A stretch of DNA of 64,000 bases from IOR16 sp963521065 (GCA_963521065.1 CAUQTI010000002.1:1-64000); one strand, 5' to 3'. Shown: positions 7,383 to 16,910, counted from the first letter of the stretch. Translations and numbers: made by a program. The notes: generated from the sequence alone by a model not told the origin.

Positions 7383-9159
7383 GAGGGAAAAGGGAAAAAT
7401 ATACATCAGAACATTGAGCGGACTTTTGATTTTTTACTTGATTACTATGCTGATTTTTACCGTGATTTATGAACAGATTGTAGTTTCCAGAACTGCCGTT
7501 GTGAATCGCAATAAATTGAGCAGTGCCGTGTATATGGCGCAGAAGAGCCTCTCTGAATATCAAGCAGAACCAAATACGGAAAACCAGTATGCCATCGCAC
7601 GGGTAGCAAATTCTGCCGCAAGCAGTATGGGAGAACCTCTTTTATATGGTGCATGTGCTATTTTTGATGAAGAAGGCGCCTTGATTAGTAAGAGTGGAAA
7701 TTATCTTGTAATCAATGAGCATATCCAAGAAGAAAAGGGCTGGACAACACAGGCCTTTGGAATCTGCTTGGATGATTATATGAAAACTGATGAAATAAAT
7801 GAGCTGGAACAGTATTGGCAGTATAGCTCGTATTCCTCACCAAAGAAGGTGAAAGCGGGGGATTTGGTAAAAGAGTATCAGATCACAGCAGACGTGTATA
7901 TAAAGGATAATGAAATTGTTCCGAAAAAAATCATTGTGACAGAAGAAGAACATAAGGTAGATGATGTTAATTATACCTCATTTGAAGATGGAACTGCTTC
8001 AATTAGCGCTTCTTACGAAACATTAAATGAGAAGCTAGAGAAAGAATATGTTTTCCATCCTGAGAATATAGATGGATTTGAGTTGAAAAACTTTATAGAC
8101 TGCTCGCTTGAAAGCGGTTACACCCTAAAAGATGGACTGGAAAATAGTAGGGTATTGAGTGCAGAGCGTTTGAAAAAGTCAGCCTTAGCAAAACTAGCAG
8201 CAGACCCTGCCATATTGGATAATATTAATTTAAAAGAAGGCTATCTGTATAATAATATAGAAGGACTTTGGCAGATGAAGGTGACAGATATCTGTTATTT
8301 TAAAGATAAAGAGGTCATGGATGGAAAGGGATTCTACGTTGTGGTATGTGGTATATTTAATCCGTGGCTTTATACACTGTGGACTTTATCACCGGTGTAC
8401 TTAATATCGTTTCTTTTGCTTATCTTTACGTGGATTCTTTTATCTCGTAAGCTGTGGGAGATTTATAGACGGCAAGAGGCACTCGAGTTAAACCGACGCC
8501 GTTTTACGGATGGAGTTGCCCATGATTTAAAAACGCCTGTTGCTCTCATCAGTGCCTATGCAGAGGCGTTGAAAGAAAACATCAATGATAAGAAAGAAGA
8601 ATATTTACAGGTAATTACAGAAGAAGCGCAAAGAATGGATCATATGGTAATGGAAATGCTTACCTTATCGAAACTTGAATCCGGTACACAGCAATTGCAA
8701 TTAGAAAAAATGAACATGAATGTACTGGTGAAAAAGGAAGTTTTAAAATATCATGCGATGCTCCTGCAAAAAGAGATTACAATGAAGCTGATAGAAAGAG
8801 GGGAATACACTTTAAGCGGTGATATCATCCAAATGACAAAGGTGTTTCACAATATTTTTTCGAACAGCTTGCGTCATTGTGAAAGAGGAGGAGAAATCGC
8901 TGTAAGGATAGAGAAAACGGGATTGGAAATAGAAAATACAGGTAATGTAATTCCGGATGAAAAGCTGAATCATATCTGGGAGCCGTTTTATAAGGCGGAA
9001 GAATCCAGGAGTAAGGAATCGAATACGGAAGGGAATATAGAAGGAAGCGGATTAGGACTTGCCATTGTAAAGCAAATACTCGATCTACACCATATGCAAT
9101 ATACGATAAAAAATACCCCTATCGGAGTTTCCTTTTGGATGGGGCAGAGAGACGAGTAA
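7372..9159 (+). CDS. Membrane sensor histidine kinase
   Basis: This is a 595-residue kinase. A membrane helix lies near residues 15-35, followed by a long extracytoplasmic sensor region (about 40-335) of unrecognised type, then a second helix near 340-365. The HisKA motif is VAHDLKTPVALI with phospho-His384. The ATPase domain has an N-box (FHNIFSNSLRH, about 495) and a G-box (GSGLGLAIVKQ, about 558). It starts at ATG 7372 inside the response regulator gene. The sensor domain, about 300 residues, is unusually large for a family whose small members have 100-150, so the ligand may be a protein, peptide or polymer. Confidence 0.93.
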   Translation: MRNKREKGKIYIRTLSGLLIFYLITMLIFTVIYEQIVVSRTAVVNRNKLSSAVYMAQKSLSEYQAEPNTENQYAIARVANSAASSMGEPLLYGACAIFDEEGALISKSGNYLVINEHIQEEKGWTTQAFGICLDDYMKTDEINELEQYWQYSSYSSPKKVKAGDLVKEYQITADVYIKDNEIVPKKIIVTEEEHKVDDVNYTSFEDGTASISASYETLNEKLEKEYVFHPENIDGFELKNFIDCSLESGYTLKDGLENSRVLSAERLKKSALAKLAADPAILDNINLKEGYLYNNIEGLWQMKVTDICYFKDKEVMDGKGFYVVVCGIFNPWLYTLWTLSPVYLISFLLLIFTWILLSRKLWEIYRRQEALELNRRRFTDGVAHDLKTPVALISAYAEALKENINDKKEEYLQVITEEAQRMDHMVMEMLTLSKLESGTQQLQLEKMNMNVLVKKEVLKYHAMLLQKEITMKLIERGEYTLSGDIIQMTKVFHNIFSNSLRHCERGGEIAVRIEKTGLEIENTGNVIPDEKLNHIWEPFYKAEESRSKESNTEGNIEGSGLGLAIVKQILDLHHMQYTIKNTPIGVSFWMGQRDE

Positions 9160-9171
9160 TTTTCCGACTCA

Positions 9172-9240
9172 AAAACCGCCATTTCATTAAGAATTGATTT
9201 TTGAACACGAAATATCAATGGCTAAATGGCGGTTTTTTTA
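9172..9240. terminator. Bidirectional terminator between two two-component systems
   Basis: AACCGCCATTT (9174-9184) pairs with AAATGGCGGTT (9224-9234), with T runs on both strands. It ends the kinase at 7372 on plus and the kinase at 9283 on minus. The loop of about 40 bases is long. Confidence 0.85.
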
Positions 9241-9282
9241 TTATCATTCGGTGGAGGATTCAAAGATGAAACTTATAACAAG

Positions 9283-10545
9283 TTATAGAGGATGATTGTT
9301 ATAGGGTCCTTTAAACTTTACATAGAATTTTGTACCGTTCTCCGCATCGCTTTCTGCCCAAATTTTGGCGCGATTTACCTCAGCAAGGCTCTTTGCAATA
9401 GCAAGGCCTAATCCGAAGCTTCCCTGTTTATGAACTCTAGATTTGTCTCCCCTGTAAAAACGATCAAATATATGCGGTAAATCAGAATGGTTGATTGGTT
9501 CGCCATTGTTTTGCACACAGAGAAGAATTTCGCTCTTAGAAGTCTGATGCAGAGTGACATGAATGTAGCCTTTTTCTCCGGCATATTTACATGCATTATC
9601 AATCAAGATAGAAAAAAGCTGCAGTAATTGCCCGTCATTCCCATGCACTGAGATATTTTCTCCAATGTCAAAATGTAATTGAATTCCATTTTCGTAAGCT
9701 AAAGATTCAAAAGGAAGAAGCGCGCTCCACAGTGTGTCGCTTAAATTTATCTTTTGATAAACGAAAGCGGTATTTACAGTATCTGATTTGGCAAGGAAGA
9801 GAAGGTCATCAATCAACTTTTTCATGCGTTTTCCCTCCGCGGCAGTATTATCAACCCACTTTTTTTGTTCGGCAATCGTTTTATCTGGGTTATCGCTTAA
9901 AATCTTATTATTTGTGAGGATAACGGTTAGCGGTGTTTTCAGCTCGTGTGACGCATCGGCAATGAATTGTTTTTGCTGCTGCCACGCTTTTTCAGCCGGT
10001 TTTAATGCCCATGCGGATAAAAATAAGGTAATAAAAAAGAAAGCCAGCATTCCAAATACGCCGATTAATAGAGAAGAAGCTGCTAAATTTTGCATCATAG
10101 CAATTTCATTTTGTCTGTCGGCAAAGGCGATTTTATAGGTTTTTCTGTTGTGCTCTGCTTTAAGATAGCGCAATTTATACTCGTTGATGGTACCGCTCTG
10201 ATTCGGATTCTGTACTGCTTCTTCTACAACTTTTTTCAAGTCCGTTTCAGAAATGCTTACCCCTTTGTAAAAAACAGATAGAATTTCGCCGTTTTCAGTA
10301 ACTTCAACAGAAAATATCGGAACTGTGGAAAACGCTGTATTCGACTTTGGTGGCTTTTTTTTAATCTCAGGGAGAACCGCTTCATTTCTCCCTTTTTCTT
10401 CCAGAGCACGAAAGAGAGCGTCGCTGCTGTCGCGCTCAAACCGTTTGTAGTTAGAATAGAGAAAGGTCATAAATACAATCAATAGAACCGCTCCGACGAG
10501 TAACATATTGATAATGATAAATTTAACACGCAATTTTTTTATCAT
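9283..10545 (-). CDS. Membrane sensor histidine kinase
   Basis: This 420-residue kinase has an N-terminal membrane helix (residues 8-30), a short extracytoplasmic domain (about 35-150), a second helix (about 155-180), HisKA with phospho-His200 in DASHELKTPLTV, and a HATPase domain (NACKYAGEKG; GSFGLGLAIAKS). It partners the response regulator encoded just upstream; the stop of that gene overlaps this start (ATGA-like junction at 10542-10545). The operon diverges from the VTC/DUF4956/beta-helix genes at 11378-14827, which are plausible targets. Confidence 0.94.
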   Translation of the reverse strand: MIKKLRVKFIIINMLLVGAVLLIVFMTFLYSNYKRFERDSSDALFRALEEKGRNEAVLPEIKKKPPKSNTAFSTVPIFSVEVTENGEILSVFYKGVSISETDLKKVVEEAVQNPNQSGTINEYKLRYLKAEHNRKTYKIAFADRQNEIAMMQNLAASSLLIGVFGMLAFFFITLFLSAWALKPAEKAWQQQKQFIADASHELKTPLTVILTNNKILSDNPDKTIAEQKKWVDNTAAEGKRMKKLIDDLLFLAKSDTVNTAFVYQKINLSDTLWSALLPFESLAYENGIQLHFDIGENISVHGNDGQLLQLFSILIDNACKYAGEKGYIHVTLHQTSKSEILLCVQNNGEPINHSDLPHIFDRFYRGDKSRVHKQGSFGLGLAIAKSLAEVNRAKIWAESDAENGTKFYVKFKGPYNNHPL

Positions 10546-11216
10546 GATTTTACCTCTAGGCGGTAGCCGATTTTCCGTATCGTTCCAATGTTCACATTTG
10601 AATTCAGAAAGTAGAATTTTTTTCTCAGAAAAGAAATATATGCTTCCACATTATTATCATCCGCATTTGAGGTGAAACCCCATACCTTTGTAATCAGCTC
10701 GTCCTTCGAGACGATTCGTTCAGGATGCGCCATAAGCAGCTTTAAAACTTCAAATTCTTTAAATCCAAGGTGTACATTTTTTGAACCACAAGATAAAGTG
10801 CATGCAGAAAGGTTCAGTTGTAAATCAGAATACTCCATAGATTCCAGAGCAACGTCGCCTTGTCTTCTCGTAAGAGCGCGGACGCGGGCTAGCAATTCCT
10901 CAGGCGAGAATGGCTTTGTCATATAATCATCCGCGCCGCAGTCGAGTCCGTTTACCTTGTCTGTAATATCGTCTTTTGCGGTCAGAAGAAGTACCGGTAC
11001 GGAATTTTTTCGGCTGCGCAGTTCCTTTACAACAGAAAAACCATCCATTTTAGGGAGCATGACGTCCAGTACGATTAAATCGTATTGTCCGTTTATTGCA
11101 TAATCAAGCCCATCTTTCCCGTCATGAACGATATCTATAATGTATTTTTGCTCTCGCATAATTTGTCCCAATGCATCAGCAAGACGTATTTCATCTTCTA
11201 CAATTAAAATCTGCAT
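10542..11216 (-). CDS. OmpR/PhoB-type response regulator
   Basis: The 224-residue protein has a receiver domain with VEDEIRLAD, phosphoacceptor Asp51 in LIVLDVMLPK and a Lys in MTKPFSPEEL. A winged-helix output domain follows (KDELITKVWGF; VEAYISFLRKKF). The start at 11216 follows AGGAGACTATC; an in-frame ATG 33 bases upstream lacks an RBS. The gap to the divergent VTC gene contains CCTG direct repeats spaced 11 bases apart, which is the spacing used by PhoB/OmpR-type regulators, so autoregulation and control of the divergent genes are inferred. Confidence 0.94.
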   Translation of the reverse strand: MQILIVEDEIRLADALGQIMREQKYIIDIVHDGKDGLDYAINGQYDLIVLDVMLPKMDGFSVVKELRSRKNSVPVLLLTAKDDITDKVNGLDCGADDYMTKPFSPEELLARVRALTRRQGDVALESMEYSDLQLNLSACTLSCGSKNVHLGFKEFEVLKLLMAHPERIVSKDELITKVWGFTSNADDNNVEAYISFLRKKFYFLNSNVNIGTIRKIGYRLEVKS

Positions 11217-11285
11217 GATAGTCTCCTGTATTTTTATAAAAGCTTCCATTTATATGGTTTATATGATATCCATTATACACGAAAA

Positions 11286-11318
11286 CCTGAAAAAAACCTG
11301 AAAGAACTTTTTCAGTGT
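11286..11318. promoter_or_regulatory. Candidate response-regulator site: 11-bp spaced direct repeats
   Basis: CCTGAAA occurs at 11286-11292 and again at 11297-11303. The second copy also forms an inverted repeat with TTTTCAG just downstream (ending about 11314). The site lies in the divergent gap between the regulator gene and the VTC gene. The spacing is typical of OmpR-family dimers; binding is inferred. Confidence 0.45.
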
Positions 11319-11377
11319 AATTTAAGGTTGCCACGTTAAGATAGGCACATCAAAATAAAAGAGAGGGGATTCCTATT

Positions 11378-12091
11378 ATGGCACAGGAAGTTTTTAAACG
11401 AGTGGAAAAGAAATATTTGTTGAGCTCGGAACAATATAATGAATTAAAAAAATTACTAAAGGATGAGATGATACTCGATCAATACGGGAAGCACACGATA
11501 TGCAATACCTATTTTGACACCGATACATATCAGCTGATCAGGACATCAATTGAAAAGCCAGTTTACAAAGAAAAGCTGCGTCTTCGAAGCTATGGTATTC
11601 CGACAGAAAATAGCAAGGTGTTTATTGAGCTAAAGAAAAAATATAAAGGCGTTGTATACAAGCGGCGTCAGGAAATGACTCTGCGACAGGCAAATTCGTA
11701 TTTTTCTGCGGGAATACGTCCGGCACAGAGTCAAATCTTAAGGGAAATTGACTGGTTCTTAGCCTTTTATAATCCAGTTCCTAAAGTGAATATCTTTTAC
11801 GACCGTTTGGCCTACTATCATAAAGAAGAGAAAGATTTAAGAATTACCTTTGATACAAATATATTATGCAGAGATTATGCGCTGGATTTAAGGAAAGGCG
11901 CCTGGGGAAGTGCAATTCTTCCGGAAAATAAATACTTAATGGAAATTAAAATTCCAGGAGCAATCCCGATTTGGCTAAGTAAGAAATTGACGGAGCTTGA
12001 GATTTATCATACCTCTTTTTCGAAGTATGGGAATTGGTATAAAAATTATTATATGTTTCATGAAAAGAATGGAGGCGTTGCGTGTGTTTAA
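11378..12091 (+). CDS. VTC-domain protein (polyphosphate-polymerase-like)
   Basis: The 237-residue soluble protein matches the VTC catalytic fold. It opens VFKRVEKKYLLSSEQYNEL, has CNTYFDTDTYQLIR, then basic strand motifs EKLRLRSYG and ELKKKYKGVVYKRR, and closes with LMEIKIPGAIPIWLS. The family is a tunnel enzyme with Lys/Arg lining; in yeast it makes polyphosphate from ATP, while bacterial members next to DUF4956 and CotH or beta-helix genes have no settled function. RBS AGAGAGGGG precedes the ATG. It overlaps the DUF4956 gene by 8 bases. Confidence 0.88.
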   Translation: MAQEVFKRVEKKYLLSSEQYNELKKLLKDEMILDQYGKHTICNTYFDTDTYQLIRTSIEKPVYKEKLRLRSYGIPTENSKVFIELKKKYKGVVYKRRQEMTLRQANSYFSAGIRPAQSQILREIDWFLAFYNPVPKVNIFYDRLAYYHKEEKDLRITFDTNILCRDYALDLRKGAWGSAILPENKYLMEIKIPGAIPIWLSKKLTELEIYHTSFSKYGNWYKNYYMFHEKNGGVACV

Positions 12092-12764
12092 CAGTATACT
12101 ACAAACAGTAATCGAAACAGAAACTTTAACTTTAACAAATTTTTTATCCTGTACTATCGTATCATTTTTGCTCGGTATTGTAGTTTCATTCATTTATATG
12201 TACCGGAATCATTATTCTAAAAGCTTTGTTGTTACATTGGCTTTGATGCCCGCGGTTGTCCAGGTAGTCATTATGATGGTAAACGGCAACCTCGGAACCG
12301 GTATTGCAGTAATGGGCGCATTCAGCTTGGTACGTTTTCGTTCCGCACCCGGCAGCGCAAGAGAAATCGGAAGCATCTTTATGGCCATGGCCGTCGGACT
12401 GGCGACCGGTATGGGATACTTAGGAATTGCGACATTGTTCCTTCTGCTGATTGGAGCGGCAAACATTGTCCTTTATACTTCCAAGTTTGGTGAGAAGATG
12501 ACGGCAGAACGTGAATTGAAAATTACGATTCCGGAAAGTTTGGATTATAACGATATTTTTAATGATTTATTTCGGAAATACAGTAAATATGCCAAGCTGA
12601 TTCGTGTAAAAACAACGAATATGGGCAGCCTGTATGAGCTATACTACCATATTGAATTAAAGGATGTAAAAAAGGAGAAAAACATGCTGGATGATATACG
12701 GTGCCGAAATGGAAATTTGAACATTGTTTGCGGAAGGCCGCAAAGCAACAGCGATATACTTTAG
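12084..12764 (+). CDS. DUF4956 membrane protein
   Basis: The protein is about 226 residues. Four hydrophobic segments lie in the N-terminal half (FLSCTIVSFLLGIVVSFIYM; VTLALMPAVVQVVIMMVNG; IGSIFMAMAVGLATGMGY; GIATLFLLLIGAANIVLYTS), with the conserved loop GAFSLVRFRSAPGSAREIGS. A soluble C-terminal domain of about 90 residues follows. GTG 12084 is chosen because GGAGG lies 8 bases upstream; in-frame ATGs at 12060 and 12069 lack this. Known: DUF4956 proteins co-occur with VTC-domain proteins. Inferred: it forms a membrane channel or scaffold for the VTC product. Confidence 0.85.
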   Translation: MFNSILQTVIETETLTLTNFLSCTIVSFLLGIVVSFIYMYRNHYSKSFVVTLALMPAVVQVVIMMVNGNLGTGIAVMGAFSLVRFRSAPGSAREIGSIFMAMAVGLATGMGYLGIATLFLLLIGAANIVLYTSKFGEKMTAERELKITIPESLDYNDIFNDLFRKYSKYAKLIRVKTTNMGSLYELYYHIELKDVKKEKNMLDDIRCRNGNLNIVCGRPQSNSDIL

Positions 12765-12775
12765 GAGGATAGCTT

Positions 12776-14827
12776 ATGAAAAATAAAATACGAAAAAGCC
12801 TGGTGGTTTTGATTACATGCATGATTTTGTTATCTGCGTGCAGTTTAGGAAACGCTGCTTCAAAAGACAGCCAGAGCACGCCATATGAAGATTTGATTGA
12901 AGTGGAGTACAGTGAACGTGATTTAAACGGGACTTATGACACGGAAACGGCAACCTTGATTACTTTGGATCAGGAAAATGCTTCGGTAAGCGGAGACGGT
13001 GCGGAAGTGGAAGATAAAATTATCACGATTTCAAAGGAAGGCGTTTATGTAGTATCTGGAACTTGGAACGATGGACAGATTAAAGTTTCAGCCGGAGAAT
13101 CTGACAAGGTACAATTAGTTCTAAATAATGCAAATATTACATGCCAGGATAGCAGTGCTATTTATATTGAACAGGCAGACAAAGTCTTTTTAACTCTTGC
13201 AGAAGGAAGCGAAAACCGCATAACTGATGGTGCGTCTTACCAGCTCGCGGAAGGCGCCGATGAACCCAATGCGGCTATTTTCAGTAAGGATGATTTGACA
13301 ATCAATGGGAGCGGAAAGCTGACGGTAAATGCAAACTATCAAAACGGGATTCTTACAAAAGACGATTTAAAAATTACCGGAGGCGATCTGACAATTGAGG
13401 CAGTCAATGATGGATTGCGAGGAAAAGATTCTGTGGCAATTTGTGATGGGAAAATTCAGATTACTGCAGGAGGAGACGGAATTCAATCCAATAACGATAC
13501 CGACACAGAAAAAGGGTGGATTGTCATTGAAGGAGGCGCTTTCCAAATTAATGCGCAAAAAGACGGGCTACAAGCGGAAACAAAGCTGCAAATTACAGAT
13601 GGTACCATTGATGTTGTGAGTGGAAATGGAAATGAAAATAGTATGAAAACACATATGGAAGCGAAGCCGATTGGCGGCGCACAGCCATCAAATACGGGAA
13701 AAGGAATGAGAGAAGCTGATAGCGCAGAGACAAGAACACAAAATGGACCACAGGGAATGCAAGCACCTCCTGCAACCGGTGACACGCCAGAAAAGCAACA
13801 GCCTTCCGTACCTTCTGAACAAGGAGATTCGCAGGTTGAAGAAGATACAGAATCAGAAACAACTAGTGCAAAAGGATTGAAGGCGGGTGTATCAATTTAC
13901 ATCTCGGAAGGAACCATTTCCGTCGATGCTTCGGATGACAGCGTTCATTCCAATGGAATGGTCAGAATTGACGGAGGAAATCTTTCTTTAAAAAGCGGGG
14001 ATGACGGAATTCATGCCAATACAACCCTAACCGTGAATGCAGGAAGTGTCCAGGTATTAACGAGTTATGAGGGGATGGAAGCAGAAAACGTAATCATTAA
14101 TGGGGGAGATATCTCCATAGTTGCTTCAGATGACGGCCTTAATGCAGCTTCGCAAGGAGAAGATTCGGATGAAGAGGAAACTGGACAGCAAAGGGGAATG
14201 GATGCGGCTGAGGATGTCTCAATTGTAATTAACGGTGGCTCTGTTCTTATTGATGCAGGGGGAGATGGAATCGATTCGAACGGCGCATTAGAAATTACAG
14301 GTGGGGTTATTGCTGTAAGCGGTCCGGTAAATAACGGGAACGGTGCGTTAGATTACAACGGTGAGGCTATAATCAGCGGTGGAACCTTTATCGCTTCCGG
14401 AAGCAGTGGAATGGCGCAGAATTTCTCTTCTGCAGAGAATCAAGGCTCAATTATGGTTAATTTTTCAAGCACGATAGAAGCCGGCACTGTAGTGGCATTA
14501 CTGGATGAAGACGGAAATACGGTACTCAGTTATACTTCGAATAAAGAGTTTCAAAATATTGTAATCAGCTCTCCTAAAATTGAAGAGGGGAAGACATATA
14601 CTCTATATACAGGAGGAAGCACCAGCGGTGAACTGATAAACGGTATTGATACACAAGGTGTATACAAACCAGGAACAGAAAAACTGACTATTTCGATGGA
14701 TGAGCTGATAGTAGGGCTTTCTGAAGACGGTTCTTCTATATCGAATCAGGGACCGCAGGGACCTTCCCAGGGAGGGAGACCAAATTCACCAAACGGAACT
14801 ACCAAAACACAGGAAAACCAAAATTAA
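12776..14827 (+). CDS. Beta-helix lipoprotein with carbohydrate-binding (Cthe_2159/DUF4353-like) repeats
   Basis: The 683-residue protein is a surface lipoprotein: lipobox LLSAC with Cys22. From about residue 60 it is built of right-handed beta-helix rungs, with repeated motifs such as GGDLTIEAVNDGLRGKDSVA, GGDGIQSNND and SGDDGIHANT. A low-complexity hydrophilic insert (about 290-365, rich in Gln, Pro, Glu, Ser) interrupts the helix, and the C-terminus is Pro/Gly/Gln-rich. Known: the founding member Cthe_2159 binds polygalacturonate with calcium. The RBS is AGGAGG. It is the last gene of the VTC operon and is followed by a terminator. Confidence 0.85.
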   Translation: MKNKIRKSLVVLITCMILLSACSLGNAASKDSQSTPYEDLIEVEYSERDLNGTYDTETATLITLDQENASVSGDGAEVEDKIITISKEGVYVVSGTWNDGQIKVSAGESDKVQLVLNNANITCQDSSAIYIEQADKVFLTLAEGSENRITDGASYQLAEGADEPNAAIFSKDDLTINGSGKLTVNANYQNGILTKDDLKITGGDLTIEAVNDGLRGKDSVAICDGKIQITAGGDGIQSNNDTDTEKGWIVIEGGAFQINAQKDGLQAETKLQITDGTIDVVSGNGNENSMKTHMEAKPIGGAQPSNTGKGMREADSAETRTQNGPQGMQAPPATGDTPEKQQPSVPSEQGDSQVEEDTESETTSAKGLKAGVSIYISEGTISVDASDDSVHSNGMVRIDGGNLSLKSGDDGIHANTTLTVNAGSVQVLTSYEGMEAENVIINGGDISIVASDDGLNAASQGEDSDEEETGQQRGMDAAEDVSIVINGGSVLIDAGGDGIDSNGALEITGGVIAVSGPVNNGNGALDYNGEAIISGGTFIASGSSGMAQNFSSAENQGSIMVNFSSTIEAGTVVALLDEDGNTVLSYTSNKEFQNIVISSPKIEEGKTYTLYTGGSTSGELINGIDTQGVYKPGTEKLTISMDELIVGLSEDGSSISNQGPQGPSQGGRPNSPNGTTKTQENQN

Positions 14828-14842
14828 ATCTATGTTTCTTAA

Positions 14843-14879
14843 AAACCGCTTTTCGATCATATGAAAAGCGGTTTTTTTA
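14843..14879 (+). terminator. Terminator of the VTC operon
   Basis: AAACCGCTTTTC (14843-14854) pairs perfectly with GAAAAGCGGTTT (14863-14874), followed by a T run. Confidence 0.9.
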
Positions 14880-15170
14880 CTTCTCATTCTTTCCTATAAA
14901 AACTGTTTAGAACTTTGCCGTATCTACGATTTTCTTATGTGAACCCTCTTATACAATAAGTGCTTCAAATCTATAAATTTATCCTTTTGCAATTTTTGGG
15001 GCACTTACCGTGTTATAAAGGAAGAAAGAATAAATAATAGAGCAAAACACTTCATAAAAATGAGTGATAAAAAAATTAGCGGGTTATTATTTTATTTTGA
15101 TAAATATACAATTATAGATTATAATAGTAAAAGTTCTTATTATAAATACAATTTTTGTAAAGGGAAAAGT
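14880..15170. other. Intergenic leader ahead of the EAL gene
   Basis: This is A/T-rich sequence without a supported gene. An in-frame upstream ATG at 15060 has no ribosome binding site, and its 37 extra residues look like translated leader. No convincing promoter pair or flagellar sigma factor site was found. Confidence 0.4.
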
Positions 15171-16814
15171 ATGCTTAATGATTTTAAAAATAGAAAAAAA
15201 CAAGTGTTAGGTTATTTTTTTATTGTGTTTCTGATTTTATTGACAGACATCATGGTGTATTTAGACGGCGGTTCTCAATCTGTGCTGTCTCATTTTATGT
15301 ATATACCGATATTACTCGCGGCATTTCTAGGTGAGAGGAAGTATTCCTTTATGACTGCGATTTTAGGCGGGCTGACGCTGGGGCCGTTTATGTATAAAAA
15401 TATGGAAGAAGGAATCACGCAGACACCAAAGGAATGGATTTTTCGTCTGTTCATATTTTGTATAGTTGGCTATCTTACGGGCCTTTTGCTGGAAGAAGTG
15501 AAAAAATATGAAGTGCAGAAAGCAGAACGAAAATTCTTTAATGACACAATTGGTTTAGCAAATGCAAATCAGTTGAAGATCGACTTACCCAAGCAGATAA
15601 AGACAAAAGAAGCCTTCTCGCTGGTTGCATTTCAAATTGCGAATATGGATCATATCAATCGTTACGTTGATTATACAATCGGAGAAGAATCTCTGAAAAA
15701 AGTGATTAGAATGTTTTTAGAAACAAAAAGCTCCAGCTTGGTCTATTCGATATGCAATAATGAGTTTGCTGCCATCTTTCCGCAAACTGCGGTGTCTGAC
15801 ACTTACAAGACGGCTTTGGAGTTTTTAGAAAAATTTAAAGAGCCAATCTCTGTCTGCGGCTTTATCGTTGAAATCATAATGAAGGTAGGAATTGTTCATT
15901 GCCCTTCTCACAGTTGCTGTCCAGATGAATTGTTTAAAAAAATGGAGCTGGCATTGGATGAAGCACCGGATTCTTCCGAGCCTTATATTTACGATGAAGA
16001 AGCAGAAAGAAAGAACAAAGAAAAGTATGAAATACAGCTGTCATTGCATGAAGCGATTCAGAATGAAGAATTTTATCTCGTCTACCAGCCTAAAATTTGT
16101 TTGAATGAAAATAAAGTAATTGGAATTGAAGCGTTGCTGCGTTGGAGACATCCGGATAAAGGAATCATTAGTCCCGAAAAATTCATTCCCATTGCAGAAA
16201 ATATAGGCATCATCAATGAAATTACAAAATGGGTCATTGAAAATACAATACGGCAATTAACTATATGGCAAAAAAAAGGAATTACTGTAAATGCGGCTAT
16301 CAATTTTTCTTCGAAGGATATGAAAAACAGCGATTTAGTCCGTTTTGCAACAGAGTTCGTAAAAGAAAATGACATTGAACCTCAACGAATTGAGCTGGAA
16401 ATCACAGAGCGGGGGATTATAAAAAATTTAGATTTTGTCAGCGGTTTATTAAATGAAGCGAGAAAGTTTGGCTTTACCATTTCTATGGATGATTTTGGGA
16501 CGGGGTATAATTCACTGCGTAATTTAATTCAGCTGCCAATTGACTACTTAAAAATAGATAAATTTTTCATTGACCAAATCAGCGAAGCAAACAGTCCCGA
16601 TGAGTTGAAAAACATTATACATATGGCACATAAGCTGGGAATACAAGTCATTGCAGAGGGTGTTGAAAGCCACGCCCAATTACAATGGTTAAAACAAAAT
16701 AATTGTGATTACATACAAGGGTATTATTTCAGTAAGCCATTGCCCGCAGATGAGCTGGAGGCATACTTGAAAGATTTTTCATTCTCTTTTTCTGATTGTC
16801 TTTTGGACAACTAG
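15171..16814 (+). CDS. Membrane EAL-domain protein with degenerate GGDEF domain
   Basis: The 547-residue protein begins with several membrane helices in about 105 residues (a MASE-like sensor of unassigned type). A GGDEF-like fold follows whose signature is degraded to CNNEF (near residue 195), so it should not make c-di-GMP. A complete EAL domain lies at about 285-535 with EALLRW (320), NFSSKD, ELEITE, DDFGTGYNSLRNL and YIQGYYFSKPL, so c-di-GMP phosphodiesterase activity is likely. The start at 15171 follows AAAGGGAAAAGT. It may be transcribed with the chemotaxis receptor that follows after 96 bases without a terminator. Confidence 0.88.
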   Translation: MLNDFKNRKKQVLGYFFIVFLILLTDIMVYLDGGSQSVLSHFMYIPILLAAFLGERKYSFMTAILGGLTLGPFMYKNMEEGITQTPKEWIFRLFIFCIVGYLTGLLLEEVKKYEVQKAERKFFNDTIGLANANQLKIDLPKQIKTKEAFSLVAFQIANMDHINRYVDYTIGEESLKKVIRMFLETKSSSLVYSICNNEFAAIFPQTAVSDTYKTALEFLEKFKEPISVCGFIVEIIMKVGIVHCPSHSCCPDELFKKMELALDEAPDSSEPYIYDEEAERKNKEKYEIQLSLHEAIQNEEFYLVYQPKICLNENKVIGIEALLRWRHPDKGIISPEKFIPIAENIGIINEITKWVIENTIRQLTIWQKKGITVNAAINFSSKDMKNSDLVRFATEFVKENDIEPQRIELEITERGIIKNLDFVSGLLNEARKFGFTISMDDFGTGYNSLRNLIQLPIDYLKIDKFFIDQISEANSPDELKNIIHMAHKLGIQVIAEGVESHAQLQWLKQNNCDYIQGYYFSKPLPADELEAYLKDFSFSFSDCLLDN

Positions 16815-16910
16815 CATAAATGGTAAAACCAGAATATACTACTATGGACTTTAAAATAAAATAGGGTAAAACAGGTGAAGCGGAAAAGCATTGTTTTGGG
16901 AGGTAAATCT

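Noticed and set aside
13483..13862. Overlapping minus-strand ORFs in the beta-helix lipoprotein gene
   Set aside because: They arise from the repetitive, low-complexity coding strand and show no RBS or domain.
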